Shown: positions 1 through 5,422 of the stretch, one piece after another
Layout of the letters: every line of letters begins with the position of its first letter
Numbering within the stretch: position 1 is the first letter of the stretch
Source of the DNA: Planctomycetota bacterium
GTDB lineage: Bacteria > Planctomycetota > Brocadiia > SM23-32
DNA: 5,422 bases
Direction: 5' to 3'
NCBI GenBank assembly: GCA_018400625.1
Contig: JAGYMJ010000497.1
Location: 1-5,422 of the forward strand
Made by a program: the position numbers and the translations under genes
Notes under the pieces: generated by a model
Seen by the model: the letters and a program-made list of their open reading frames with translations, nothing else
The model's database searches: none
What the model was told of the DNA's origin: nothing

Positions 1-3000
1 GCGCGACGTTGATGACGAAATCGGTCGCGCTGAAGCACGTTTCGAAGTTGAAGCGCCTTCGGGCGTTGCACAGACAGGACGTATCCCGCTGCATGTGCTC
101 AATGAGCCCGGTGCTTCTCTCCAAAACGCCCCCATGACCGTGGGGGTGCCTTTTCCGCGGGGAGCACTGCTCACTGAAGAACGGGTCCGTCTCGTGGATG
201 ATACAGGGGCCGAAGTGCCGCTGCAGACCCGTGTCAGCGCCCGATGGTCGCGCTTTGGATCGATCAAATGGCTGCTCTGTGACTTTACGGCCGACCTGGC
301 CGGTGAATCGCGTGAATTTTACCTGGAATTCGGGCCGGATATTCAACGTGTAAAGCAGCCGGAGATCGAAATATCAAAGACCGGAGCAGGATTTCCAAAA
401 ATCGAAGCCGGCCGCCTGAAAGTCAATGACAACGGCATGGCATTCGATATGAAAAACGATGGCCATCATCAACACGTGCTGGGGCCGGATGCTCTTTACG
501 GCGCATTCGTGCAGCACGAAGACGCGCATCTGTTTACAATCCCGGCCGATATCGAGCATACCGTTGAAGAACGGGGCAGTGAAAAGGCCGTGGTGCGCCG
601 CACGGGCTGGTATGTCGATGAGAACACCGGTGAACGGTTCTGTCAATTCGTCACCCGTTTTGTGTTCCACCGTGAGAGCCCGGTGGTCAGGATTTTCCAT
701 ACCTGGATATTCACCGGAGACGGGAACCGTGACCGGATTAAGGACATGGGGTGGCGATTCGGGACTGCTGAAGCACCCACCGACGGCGGCTTTCTTGCCT
801 CTCATGAAGAGAATACTTGGATCGAGAGCTCAAATCTGGTGCAGCACGATTACAAAGCGTTCAACACCGGCAGTCCTGAAACCAATGAAGAGGGACGAAC
901 GCCGGGGGTTTTAAGCGCGATGGTCGGTCAACAGCACATTCTTTTCGGCGCCAAGGATTTTTGGCAGAACTTTCCCAGCGAACTGGAAATCAATGATGAG
1001 GGCTTCTCATTCTATAACTGGCCGCGACATAATCCGCCGGCGTCATTCGAACGGCCCGTAACGCGAAAAAACGCCTTCCTGCACCGTTTCGCGCATGAGG
1101 GCGAGGCGCTGGATTTCCGGCTGCCCGATGAATATACCGAAGGTCGAATCTGGCAGGAAGCCTGTTCCAGAGAACGCCACTGGGCCGAGGGAAATCCCGA
1201 GACGGCCAATGCTCAGGGAATCGCCCGTACGGAGGAGATGTTCCTGTATTTTGCCGGAGCCGACTCCGGGCGCGATGAGGCCGCACGCGTAATGAAAGGT
1301 CTCAATGACGAATCCCTGAGGGCCGTGGCCGACCCGGCTTGGGTTGCCGGCAGCGGTGTTTTCGGTGACATCCATCACCTTGATGAGGAGCGCTATCCGG
1401 AAGACGAGCATATTTATGAACAGGTCGTCCAGGCGCCGGCGCGCTGGAATGAACGCCTGGGATTTTACGGCATGTGGATTCACGGTGATGTTCCCGCCTG
1501 GAATATTAACCTTCATGACCGGAGTGTCAGCCTGTACCGTACCATGCGCAAGAATCATCACGGCTGGCCGGTCGCATGGATTCCCTTCGCCCGCAGCGGC
1601 GATCCGCGTCATCTGAAATTCGCCGAGGCCGCTACACGGCAGATGATCGATGCCAACTTCTGTCATTACGCGAGTCAAGAGGTCGATGATGCGGTGGGGC
1701 CGGATTATTTCCGGCGCCAGGGCTGGTGGGACCGGTCACTGCTTCAATGGGCCGCCCGACGCGGACCGCGTCTGCGCAGTTATACCGTGGATTGTGACTA
1801 CATTTGGCATCACTATTATCTCACCGGTTATAGCCGGGCACGGGACATAGCATTGCTTTTTGGAAAGCTTACTCAATTCGACTACGGCTCCCCGCGCGGG
1901 CCCCGAACGACTTCATCGATGCTGCCGTCCTACCTGGACATGTACCAGGCCACGTTCGATCCCTGGTTCCTGCAGGCGGCGCATGTGATAGCCGACCTCC
2001 ATCTGAACATCTATCCGCAGGAAGAACAGATCGGGAAATTTACCCATTCCTCACCAGGACATTTCTGGCGTCCGGCCGATGAAGCGTTCCACCGTTTCAC
2101 CGGCAGTGAAGACTATCGGCTGCTGGCACTCAACCACTCCATAGGCTACGCCAGCCCGCGCTCCTACCCCTTCGGCGGCCTCTGGTCAAGGCTTTCGGTT
2201 CCTTATATCAGCCAGGCGGTCTATGCCTGGCAGCTTACGGGGGACACCTTCTACCTTGACAGGGCCGATGCCTATCTGGACTGGGCGCGTCGGGGCGTCT
2301 ATGACGGCGAGCTGGAATATGGACGCGGTTCGATCGTTCAGGGCGGCACGGCACGGGGAATATTTACCGGCTACTATATCCGACAATTTCCTCTGGCTCT
2401 GGGTGCGTTTGAACGGGCCGGATACAGCCCCAATACCATACCTAACCCCTTCTATGTCGCCGGCAGACGGGTTGAGGACGATCAAGAGGACACCTATCAT
2501 TTTCAATTGCCGGACGTTATTGTGCGTAAAGCCGACGGAGAAACGATCGATCTGTCGCTTGCTGCACGGCACCGGGATGAGGATCAGCCCTATGATTACA
2601 AGATCTTTGATCCCGAAGGCAATGAATATCTGGGCGGTTCCTGGATGCTGGATTTCCGCCCGCGAACGGTCGATATCGAGGCTGATGCACCTGCCGGCGA
2701 CTACAGGGTGCAGCTCAGCGGCCGGGTGCCGCTGTGGGGCGAGTATTCGGACCGCAGCCGCACCATGCGCCGGAACGGCGATATCTTTCTGCCGCTGACG
2801 CGGCGCAGCATATCCGAAGTGATGGCCTTTGAACGGACTCCGAACGGGACCCATGTAGCCTCCGGCGGCCCCGGAATACAGTACTGGTTTAAGGTACCGG
2901 ATAACAGGTCTGAATTCTGGATAGAATTCCCTTCAACTCGCGGCGATTTCAGCCGTTTTTCGGTCTGGAACCCGGACGGGGAAAGGGTATGGGATGCGTC

Positions 3001-3157
3001 GGTCAGCGGTTCCGCGCCGGGACGCGTCGATATTGAAGTGCCGGTCCGACACGCCGGGAAACTCTGGCGGGCATCGGGGGGAGCCTTCACCATCGATCCG
3101 GCAATCCCGCCCTACTTTTCGATCAATGCCGTCCAGTGGTTCAATCCGGAGGAGTAA
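1..3157 (+). CDS. Exo-rhamnogalacturonan lyase family protein (PcRGLX/YetA-like, PL26-related), 5' partial
   Basis: The reading frame is open from base 2 to the TAA at 3155-3157, giving 1051 residues with the N-terminus outside the window. A GTG at 95 is in frame, but coding continues upstream of it and no Shine-Dalgarno sequence is seen, so the true start and any signal peptide lie off the left edge. Numbering from base 2, the N-terminal domain shows VPFPRGAL (49-56) and a W-x4-SIKWLLCDF segment (82-95), hallmarks of the PcRGLX/YetA-like N-terminal barrel. A beta-rich central part follows. Residues about 461-821 are rich in Trp, Tyr and His (HGDVPAWN, HHGWPVAW, DCDYIWHHYYLTG) and fit the family's alpha/alpha toroid. 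Two related beta modules (832-907, 961-1027) and a DPAIPPYFS tail close the protein. Characterised PL26 members release unsaturated galacturonosyl-rhamnose from rhamnogalacturonan-I; that activity is inferred here. The family call is strong, the exact substrate uncertain. Confidence 0.85.
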   Translation, partial: RDVDDEIGRAEARFEVEAPSGVAQTGRIPLHVLNEPGASLQNAPMTVGVPFPRGALLTEERVRLVDDTGAEVPLQTRVSARWSRFGSIKWLLCDFTADLAGESREFYLEFGPDIQRVKQPEIEISKTGAGFPKIEAGRLKVNDNGMAFDMKNDGHHQHVLGPDALYGAFVQHEDAHLFTIPADIEHTVEERGSEKAVVRRTGWYVDENTGERFCQFVTRFVFHRESPVVRIFHTWIFTGDGNRDRIKDMGWRFGTAEAPTDGGFLASHEENTWIESSNLVQHDYKAFNTGSPETNEEGRTPGVLSAMVGQQHILFGAKDFWQNFPSELEINDEGFSFYNWPRHNPPASFERPVTRKNAFLHRFAHEGEALDFRLPDEYTEGRIWQEACSRERHWAEGNPETANAQGIARTEEMFLYFAGADSGRDEAARVMKGLNDESLRAVADPAWVAGSGVFGDIHHLDEERYPEDEHIYEQVVQAPARWNERLGFYGMWIHGDVPAWNINLHDRSVSLYRTMRKNHHGWPVAWIPFARSGDPRHLKFAEAATRQMIDANFCHYASQEVDDAVGPDYFRRQGWWDRSLLQWAARRGPRLRSYTVDCDYIWHHYYLTGYSRARDIALLFGKLTQFDYGSPRGPRTTSSMLPSYLDMYQATFDPWFLQAAHVIADLHLNIYPQEEQIGKFTHSSPGHFWRPADEAFHRFTGSEDYRLLALNHSIGYASPRSYPFGGLWSRLSVPYISQAVYAWQLTGDTFYLDRADAYLDWARRGVYDGELEYGRGSIVQGGTARGIFTGYYIRQFPLALGAFERAGYSPNTIPNPFYVAGRRVEDDQEDTYHFQLPDVIVRKADGETIDLSLAARHRDEDQPYDYKIFDPEGNEYLGGSWMLDFRPRTVDIEADAPAGDYRVQLSGRVPLWGEYSDRSRTMRRNGDIFLPLTRRSISEVMAFERTPNGTHVASGGPGIQYWFKVPDNRSEFWIEFPSTRGDFSRFSVWNPDGERVWDASVSGSAPGRVDIEVPVRHAGKLWRASGGAFTIDPAIPPYFSINAVQWFNPEE
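2495..3082 (+). repeat. Duplicated C-terminal beta-sandwich module within the lyase-family protein
   Basis: Two segments of the protein share an ordered set of motifs. Copy A (about 2495-2722) has YHFQLPD, then FDPEGNEY, VDIEADAPAG and RVQLSG. Copy B (about 2882-3082) has YWFKVPD, then WNPDGERVW, VDIEVPVRHAG and WRASGG. Order and spacing agree (76 and 67 residues), which suggests an ancient internal duplication separated by a linker of about 50 residues. The DNA copies have diverged, so this is a protein-level repeat only. A carbohydrate-binding or interdomain packing role is plausible but not shown by the sequence. Confidence 0.6.
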
Positions 3158-3167
3158 AACATTTTAC
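3154..3167. repeat. 14-base perfect palindrome over the stop codon of the lyase gene
   Basis: GTAAAA, a two-base centre CA, then TTTTAC form a perfect inverted repeat that includes the TAA stop at 3155-3157. The loop is too short for an RNA hairpin, so if functional it would be a DNA-binding site, for example an operator for a dimeric regulator acting on the GH28 gene 62 bases downstream. Its AT-rich arms make chance occurrence quite possible, and no promoter elements could be placed convincingly next to it. Confidence 0.2.
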
Positions 3168-3214
3168 GTTGGTGATTAATAAAAGAGGAAAAAACAAATT
3201 TCATCTGCCAGACC

Positions 3215-3223
3215 AAAAGGAGG
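3215..3223 (+). promoter_or_regulatory. Strong ribosome binding site for the GH28-type gene
   Basis: AAAAGGAGG lies six bases upstream of the TTG at 3230 and is a near-perfect Shine-Dalgarno match. It decides the start: the frame upstream of 3230 has no ATG, GTG or other TTG before an in-frame TGA at 3173-3175. A strong site probably compensates for the weak TTG initiator. Confidence 0.85.
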
Positions 3224-3229
3224 CCTGTT

Positions 3230-4408
3230 TTGCAGGATTTTGATATTATTGATTACGGGGCGTGCCCGGAGAAAGAACATATCAACACAGAAGCGATTCA
3301 GAACGCTATCGATGCTTGCAATAGAGGCGGAGGAGGCAGAGTCTTCTGCGGCCCCGGCACATGGATTACGGGTTCACTGGAATTGAAAAGTAACGTCGAA
3401 CTGTTTTTGAGCGCGGGCTGCAAGCTGCTGGGCAGTGAAGATATGGACGATTATGAGGAACTTGTTGCAGATGGATTTGACCACAAGCGTGCGCCTGAAA
3501 AGTCGGCTCAGGCCCTCATCCGCGCGGTCGATGCGGAGAATATCGCGATCACCGGCCCGGGGATTACTGACGGCGCCGGACTGGCTTTCTATGAAAACGT
3601 GGATAAGCCCGGCAAATTGAGAAAACCGCCGACCCCCCGACCCCGTATCCTGATGTTTTACCGCTGCAGAGGCGTAAGGATTATCGATACGGCGTTCAGG
3701 GATTCGCCCTGCTGGACGATCTGGCTGATGATGTGCCGTGATGTCGGCATGCATCGCATTACGATCACGGGGAACCCCCGCATGCGAAACGTGGACGGCA
3801 TCGATATCGATGGATGCAAGGATGTGAATGTCAGCGATTGCCGGATTCGCACCGAAGACGACTGTATCGTGCTGCGCGCCATCCAAAAACTCTATGATGA
3901 ACCCGCTGTCTGTGAAAATGTGACCGTGACGGGATGTACGCTGGAGAGCCGATGCCAGGCTATTCGGGTGGGGTGCCCGAATGACAACACGGTGCGTAAT
4001 TGTGTTCTGAGCAACATCGTGATCAATAATTCAAAAAGGGGTATCAACTTCAATAATCCCAACCGTTACTACAGCGCGGACGCCGGACAGACCGCCGACG
4101 TGCATGATATTCTGTTCGACAACATCCGGATGGACTGCTACGGCACGCCTCTGGCCATCACGGTCGAGGACGGCATCAAACTGCGCCGGCTCTCCGATAT
4201 CAGTTTCAGCAACATGCGGATCACGGGCACACAACCGTGTGAAATCATCGGATGCAATGAAACCATTCCCCGCAACATCCGTTTCTCCAACGTAAAGTTC
4301 GAGATTTCGGATGAGGAACCACTCAGATGCCGGCGCTGCACAGGTATAAAACTCGACAATGTGGAGTTCGAATACAGAGAAAATGATGAGATGCAGGAGA
4401 TATTATAA
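3230..4408 (+). CDS. Glycoside hydrolase family 28 (polygalacturonase-like) beta-helix protein
   Basis: The product is 392 residues, a normal length for a bacterial GH28 protein, starting at TTG. The N-terminus opens directly with the superfamily's IDYGA (7-11), followed by NTEAIQNAIDAC (19-30), GGGGRV and LKSNVELFL, so there is no signal peptide and the protein is probably cytoplasmic. Beta-helix repeats fill the rest (for example NVTVTGC and ISFSNMRITG). The catalytic region reads NVDGID (187-192) then TEDDCIVL (208-215), so the aspartates of the GH28 NxD and DD motifs are present as D189, D210 and D211. The usual GHG histidine is replaced by CQAIRVG (242-248), and RIK by INFN (272-275). 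GH28 enzymes hydrolyse galacturonic-acid-containing pectin chains by an inverting mechanism; these substitutions suggest altered specificity, so plain polygalacturonase activity should not be assumed. It follows the lyase gene by 72 bases, and its stop directly abuts the next start, consistent with an operon. Confidence 0.88.
   Translation: MQDFDIIDYGACPEKEHINTEAIQNAIDACNRGGGGRVFCGPGTWITGSLELKSNVELFLSAGCKLLGSEDMDDYEELVADGFDHKRAPEKSAQALIRAVDAENIAITGPGITDGAGLAFYENVDKPGKLRKPPTPRPRILMFYRCRGVRIIDTAFRDSPCWTIWLMMCRDVGMHRITITGNPRMRNVDGIDIDGCKDVNVSDCRIRTEDDCIVLRAIQKLYDEPAVCENVTVTGCTLESRCQAIRVGCPNDNTVRNCVLSNIVINNSKRGINFNNPNRYYSADAGQTADVHDILFDNIRMDCYGTPLAITVEDGIKLRRLSDISFSNMRITGTQPCEIIGCNETIPRNIRFSNVKFEISDEEPLRCRRCTGIKLDNVEFEYRENDEMQEIL
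4395..4400 (+). promoter_or_regulatory. Ribosome binding site for the pseudopilin gene, inside the GH28 coding end
   Basis: AGGAGA lies within the last codons of the GH28 gene, eight bases before the ATG at 4409. The GH28 stop TAA (4406-4408) touches that ATG with no gap. This arrangement supports cotranscription and translational coupling, and supports the choice of the 4409 start. Confidence 0.75.
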
Positions 4409-5308
4409 ATGCGACAGAGGTGCAAGAAAGCGTTGGGGTTCACTCTGGGAGAACTGATTGCCGTCATCGCCGTTATGTGTTTGCTCATCACTCTGTTCAT
4501 TCCCACGCTCGTTCAGGCAAGGGGGGAAGACCGCAAGGCGTTATGTATGAACAATATGCGTCGTCTGCATGTGGCCTCCACCCTATACACTGAGGATTAC
4601 GGCGACTGGTTCCTGCCCGTAGCGCCCAAAGGATATGAACACTGGGCCTATGCCCGATTCAGACGCTATCGGCCGGATGGCGATTACGACAGACTCTGGA
4701 TGTCTGTCCTCTCCGATGGTGAATACGGAATCGAAGTGCGCAATCATGAACAGTACCAAGGCGCCATCAGGTGCCCTTCCGAGGACAGGCCGCGCGATGA
4801 GTGGACCGAGCGTCACCTCCGCACTTCGGACTATGCGGCCAACCATATGCTTGTCGGGGCCGGCGAGAAGGGCGGCTGGGGCGAGGGAATGAATAATGAC
4901 ACGACCCCGCACCGTAGGGGGGACGTTAAAAGGCCGGAAGAAATGCCGTGGTACACCGATGCCTTCCATGTCGGGCATAATCACCATCATCCCGGCGGAT
5001 GGAGTGATCGCAATTCACAGCCCCGAACGATCGCTATCCAACGTCCGGGGCGAGGTGTTGGCCACGCTCTTATGCATTATCAATCCATCGCCTACAGGCA
5101 TGGGGAAGAGGGCTGGATCCGGTATACGCAGCACAATATGGAATTTGCGCCAAAATTCACAACCAATGTGGTTTTTGTAGCGGGTAATGTGGGAAATTGG
5201 ACCGCCCTTGATATCCAGGAACTGGCCGAAAAACATGATCAACTGGGAAGTCATGTCTCCGGGGAGTATTTCAATATCGACGACTGGCCGTCCCCCCATA
5301 CTGAATAG
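4409..5308 (+). CDS. Prepilin-type cleavage/methylation (pseudopilin-like) protein, PVC type
   Basis: The product has 299 residues. It begins with a basic leader (MRQRCKKALG), then a prepilin peptidase site G10/F11 with FTLGEL, in which E15 occupies the conserved +5 position. A hydrophobic helix follows (about 16-35). The next segment, ARGEDRKALCMNNMRRL (37-53) with LYTEDYGDWFLP, matches the type II secretion PulG-like proteins that are greatly expanded in PVC bacteria. Further family marks are CPS (122-124), SDYAANHML (140-148) and VKRPEEMPWYTDA (173-185). The C-terminal RH...NVVFxADGHV region of the family appears as YRHG (229-232) plus TNVVFVAGNVGNWT (252-265), with an insertion and the Asp-Gly changed to Ala-Gly. 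A histidine cluster, HVGHNHHH, lies at 187-194. After cleavage it would be anchored in the inner membrane or assembled into a pseudopilus. Its specific role is unknown; operon position suggests a link to pectin use. Confidence 0.85.
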   Translation: MRQRCKKALGFTLGELIAVIAVMCLLITLFIPTLVQARGEDRKALCMNNMRRLHVASTLYTEDYGDWFLPVAPKGYEHWAYARFRRYRPDGDYDRLWMSVLSDGEYGIEVRNHEQYQGAIRCPSEDRPRDEWTERHLRTSDYAANHMLVGAGEKGGWGEGMNNDTTPHRRGDVKRPEEMPWYTDAFHVGHNHHHPGGWSDRNSQPRTIAIQRPGRGVGHALMHYQSIAYRHGEEGWIRYTQHNMEFAPKFTTNVVFVAGNVGNWTALDIQELAEKHDQLGSHVSGEYFNIDDWPSPHTE

Positions 5309-5422
5309 CGGGCATTCTGAATCTCTTTAACTCCAGTCTTGGGGCAAAAAAAATGGTAAGTCCTCAGTGAACCCCGTAACATCGCCACCGTGCCCTGTGC
5401 CGGTGGAATGATGATTCTCAGC
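5309..5422. other. Non-coding tail with no recognisable gene
   Basis: This 114-base stretch follows the pseudopilin stop. It contains an A8 tract (5346-5353) and a short hairpin, but no open frame with a credible start and ribosome site. An ATG-ATG pair at 5408-5413 runs open into the right edge and could begin a further gene, but with only five codons visible this cannot be supported. No canonical hairpin plus T-run terminator for the operon was found. Confidence 0.5.
5385..5406. repeat. Short inverted repeat (possible hairpin)
   Basis: CCACCG (5385-5390) and CGGTGG (5401-5406) are exact reverse complements around a ten-base loop. An inner GC/GC pairing could extend the stem past a single bulged T. 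No T-run follows on the plus strand within the window, so it is not a standard intrinsic terminator. It may be an RNA structure, a binding site or chance. Confidence 0.35.

Noticed and set aside
1043..1678. 211-codon open frame on the minus strand
   Set aside because: It is antisense to the core of the lyase-family protein and has no recognisable motif, so it is a shadow of GC-rich codon use.
2223..2798. 191-codon plus-strand frame overlapping the lyase gene
   Set aside because: The sequence is low in recognisable structure and rich in Arg, Ser, Pro and Ala, typical of an out-of-frame reading; the other frame holds the real protein.
2186..2854. 222-codon open frame on the minus strand
   Set aside because: It lies wholly inside the lyase-family coding region, its translation shows no domain-like pattern, and the plus-strand protein is clearly homologous to a known family here.
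2912..2930. Two GAATTC hexamers close together
   Set aside because: They lie inside well-supported coding sequence encoding the second beta module and are explained by codon use; there is no sign of an insertion boundary.
3158..3229. Promoter in the spacer before the GH28 gene
   Set aside because: AT-rich stretches exist, but no -35/-10 pair with sensible spacing could be placed, so no promoter is annotated.
5346..5369. A8 tract read as a T-run terminator for a minus-strand gene entering from the right
   Set aside because: The minus-strand sequence before the T-run forms only a three-pair stem, too weak for an intrinsic terminator, and no minus-strand gene is visible.
5353..5370. ATG after the A8 tract as a gene start
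   Set aside because: The frame ends at TGA after five codons.
1..5422. CRISPR array, tRNA, rRNA, insertion sequence or phage genes
   Set aside because: No regularly spaced repeats, RNA gene signatures, transposase motifs or terminal inverted repeats were seen; coding sequence accounts for nearly the whole window.

Overview
The window is a compact, single-strand locus: three consecutive plus-strand genes fill it from the left edge to about base 5308, followed by a 114-base non-coding tail. The layout and protein types point to a bacterium of the PVC superphylum, most likely Kiritimatiellota, Lentisphaerota or a relative among Verrucomicrobiota or Planctomycetota. This rests on a PVC-type pseudopilin (GFTLxEL leader, a C-MNNM segment, a CPS motif and a degenerate form of the C-terminal H-x-DG region) lying directly beside pectin-active enzymes. 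Base composition is moderately GC-rich. The taxonomic placement is inference; there is no rRNA or other phylogenetic marker here.

Region by region: (1) Bases 1-3157 hold the 3' 1051 codons of a large protein of the PcRGLX/YetA-like exo-rhamnogalacturonan lyase family. The frame is open through the left edge, so the true start lies upstream and the GTG at 95 is not a credible start. Its C-terminus carries what looks like a duplicated beta-sandwich module. (2) Bases 3158-3229 are an A-rich spacer of 72 bases with a strong Shine-Dalgarno sequence and a small perfect palindrome over the preceding stop codon. (3) Bases 3230-4408 encode a GH28-type (polygalacturonase-like) right-handed beta-helix protein. 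It starts at TTG, has no signal peptide, keeps the catalytic aspartates and has lost the usual GHG histidine and RxK motifs. (4) Bases 4409-5308 encode a type II/type IV pseudopilin-like protein whose ATG immediately follows the GH28 stop codon. (5) Bases 5309-5422 contain a short hairpin but no convincing gene or terminator.

Together the genes suggest a pectin or rhamnogalacturonan-I utilisation operon. The lyase-family protein would cut the rhamnogalacturonan backbone by beta-elimination, the GH28-like protein would hydrolyse a galacturonic-acid-containing or related oligosaccharide, and the pseudopilin may link the enzymes to a surface or secretion apparatus. The first two roles follow from family knowledge. 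The last is a hypothesis based on tight gene coupling.
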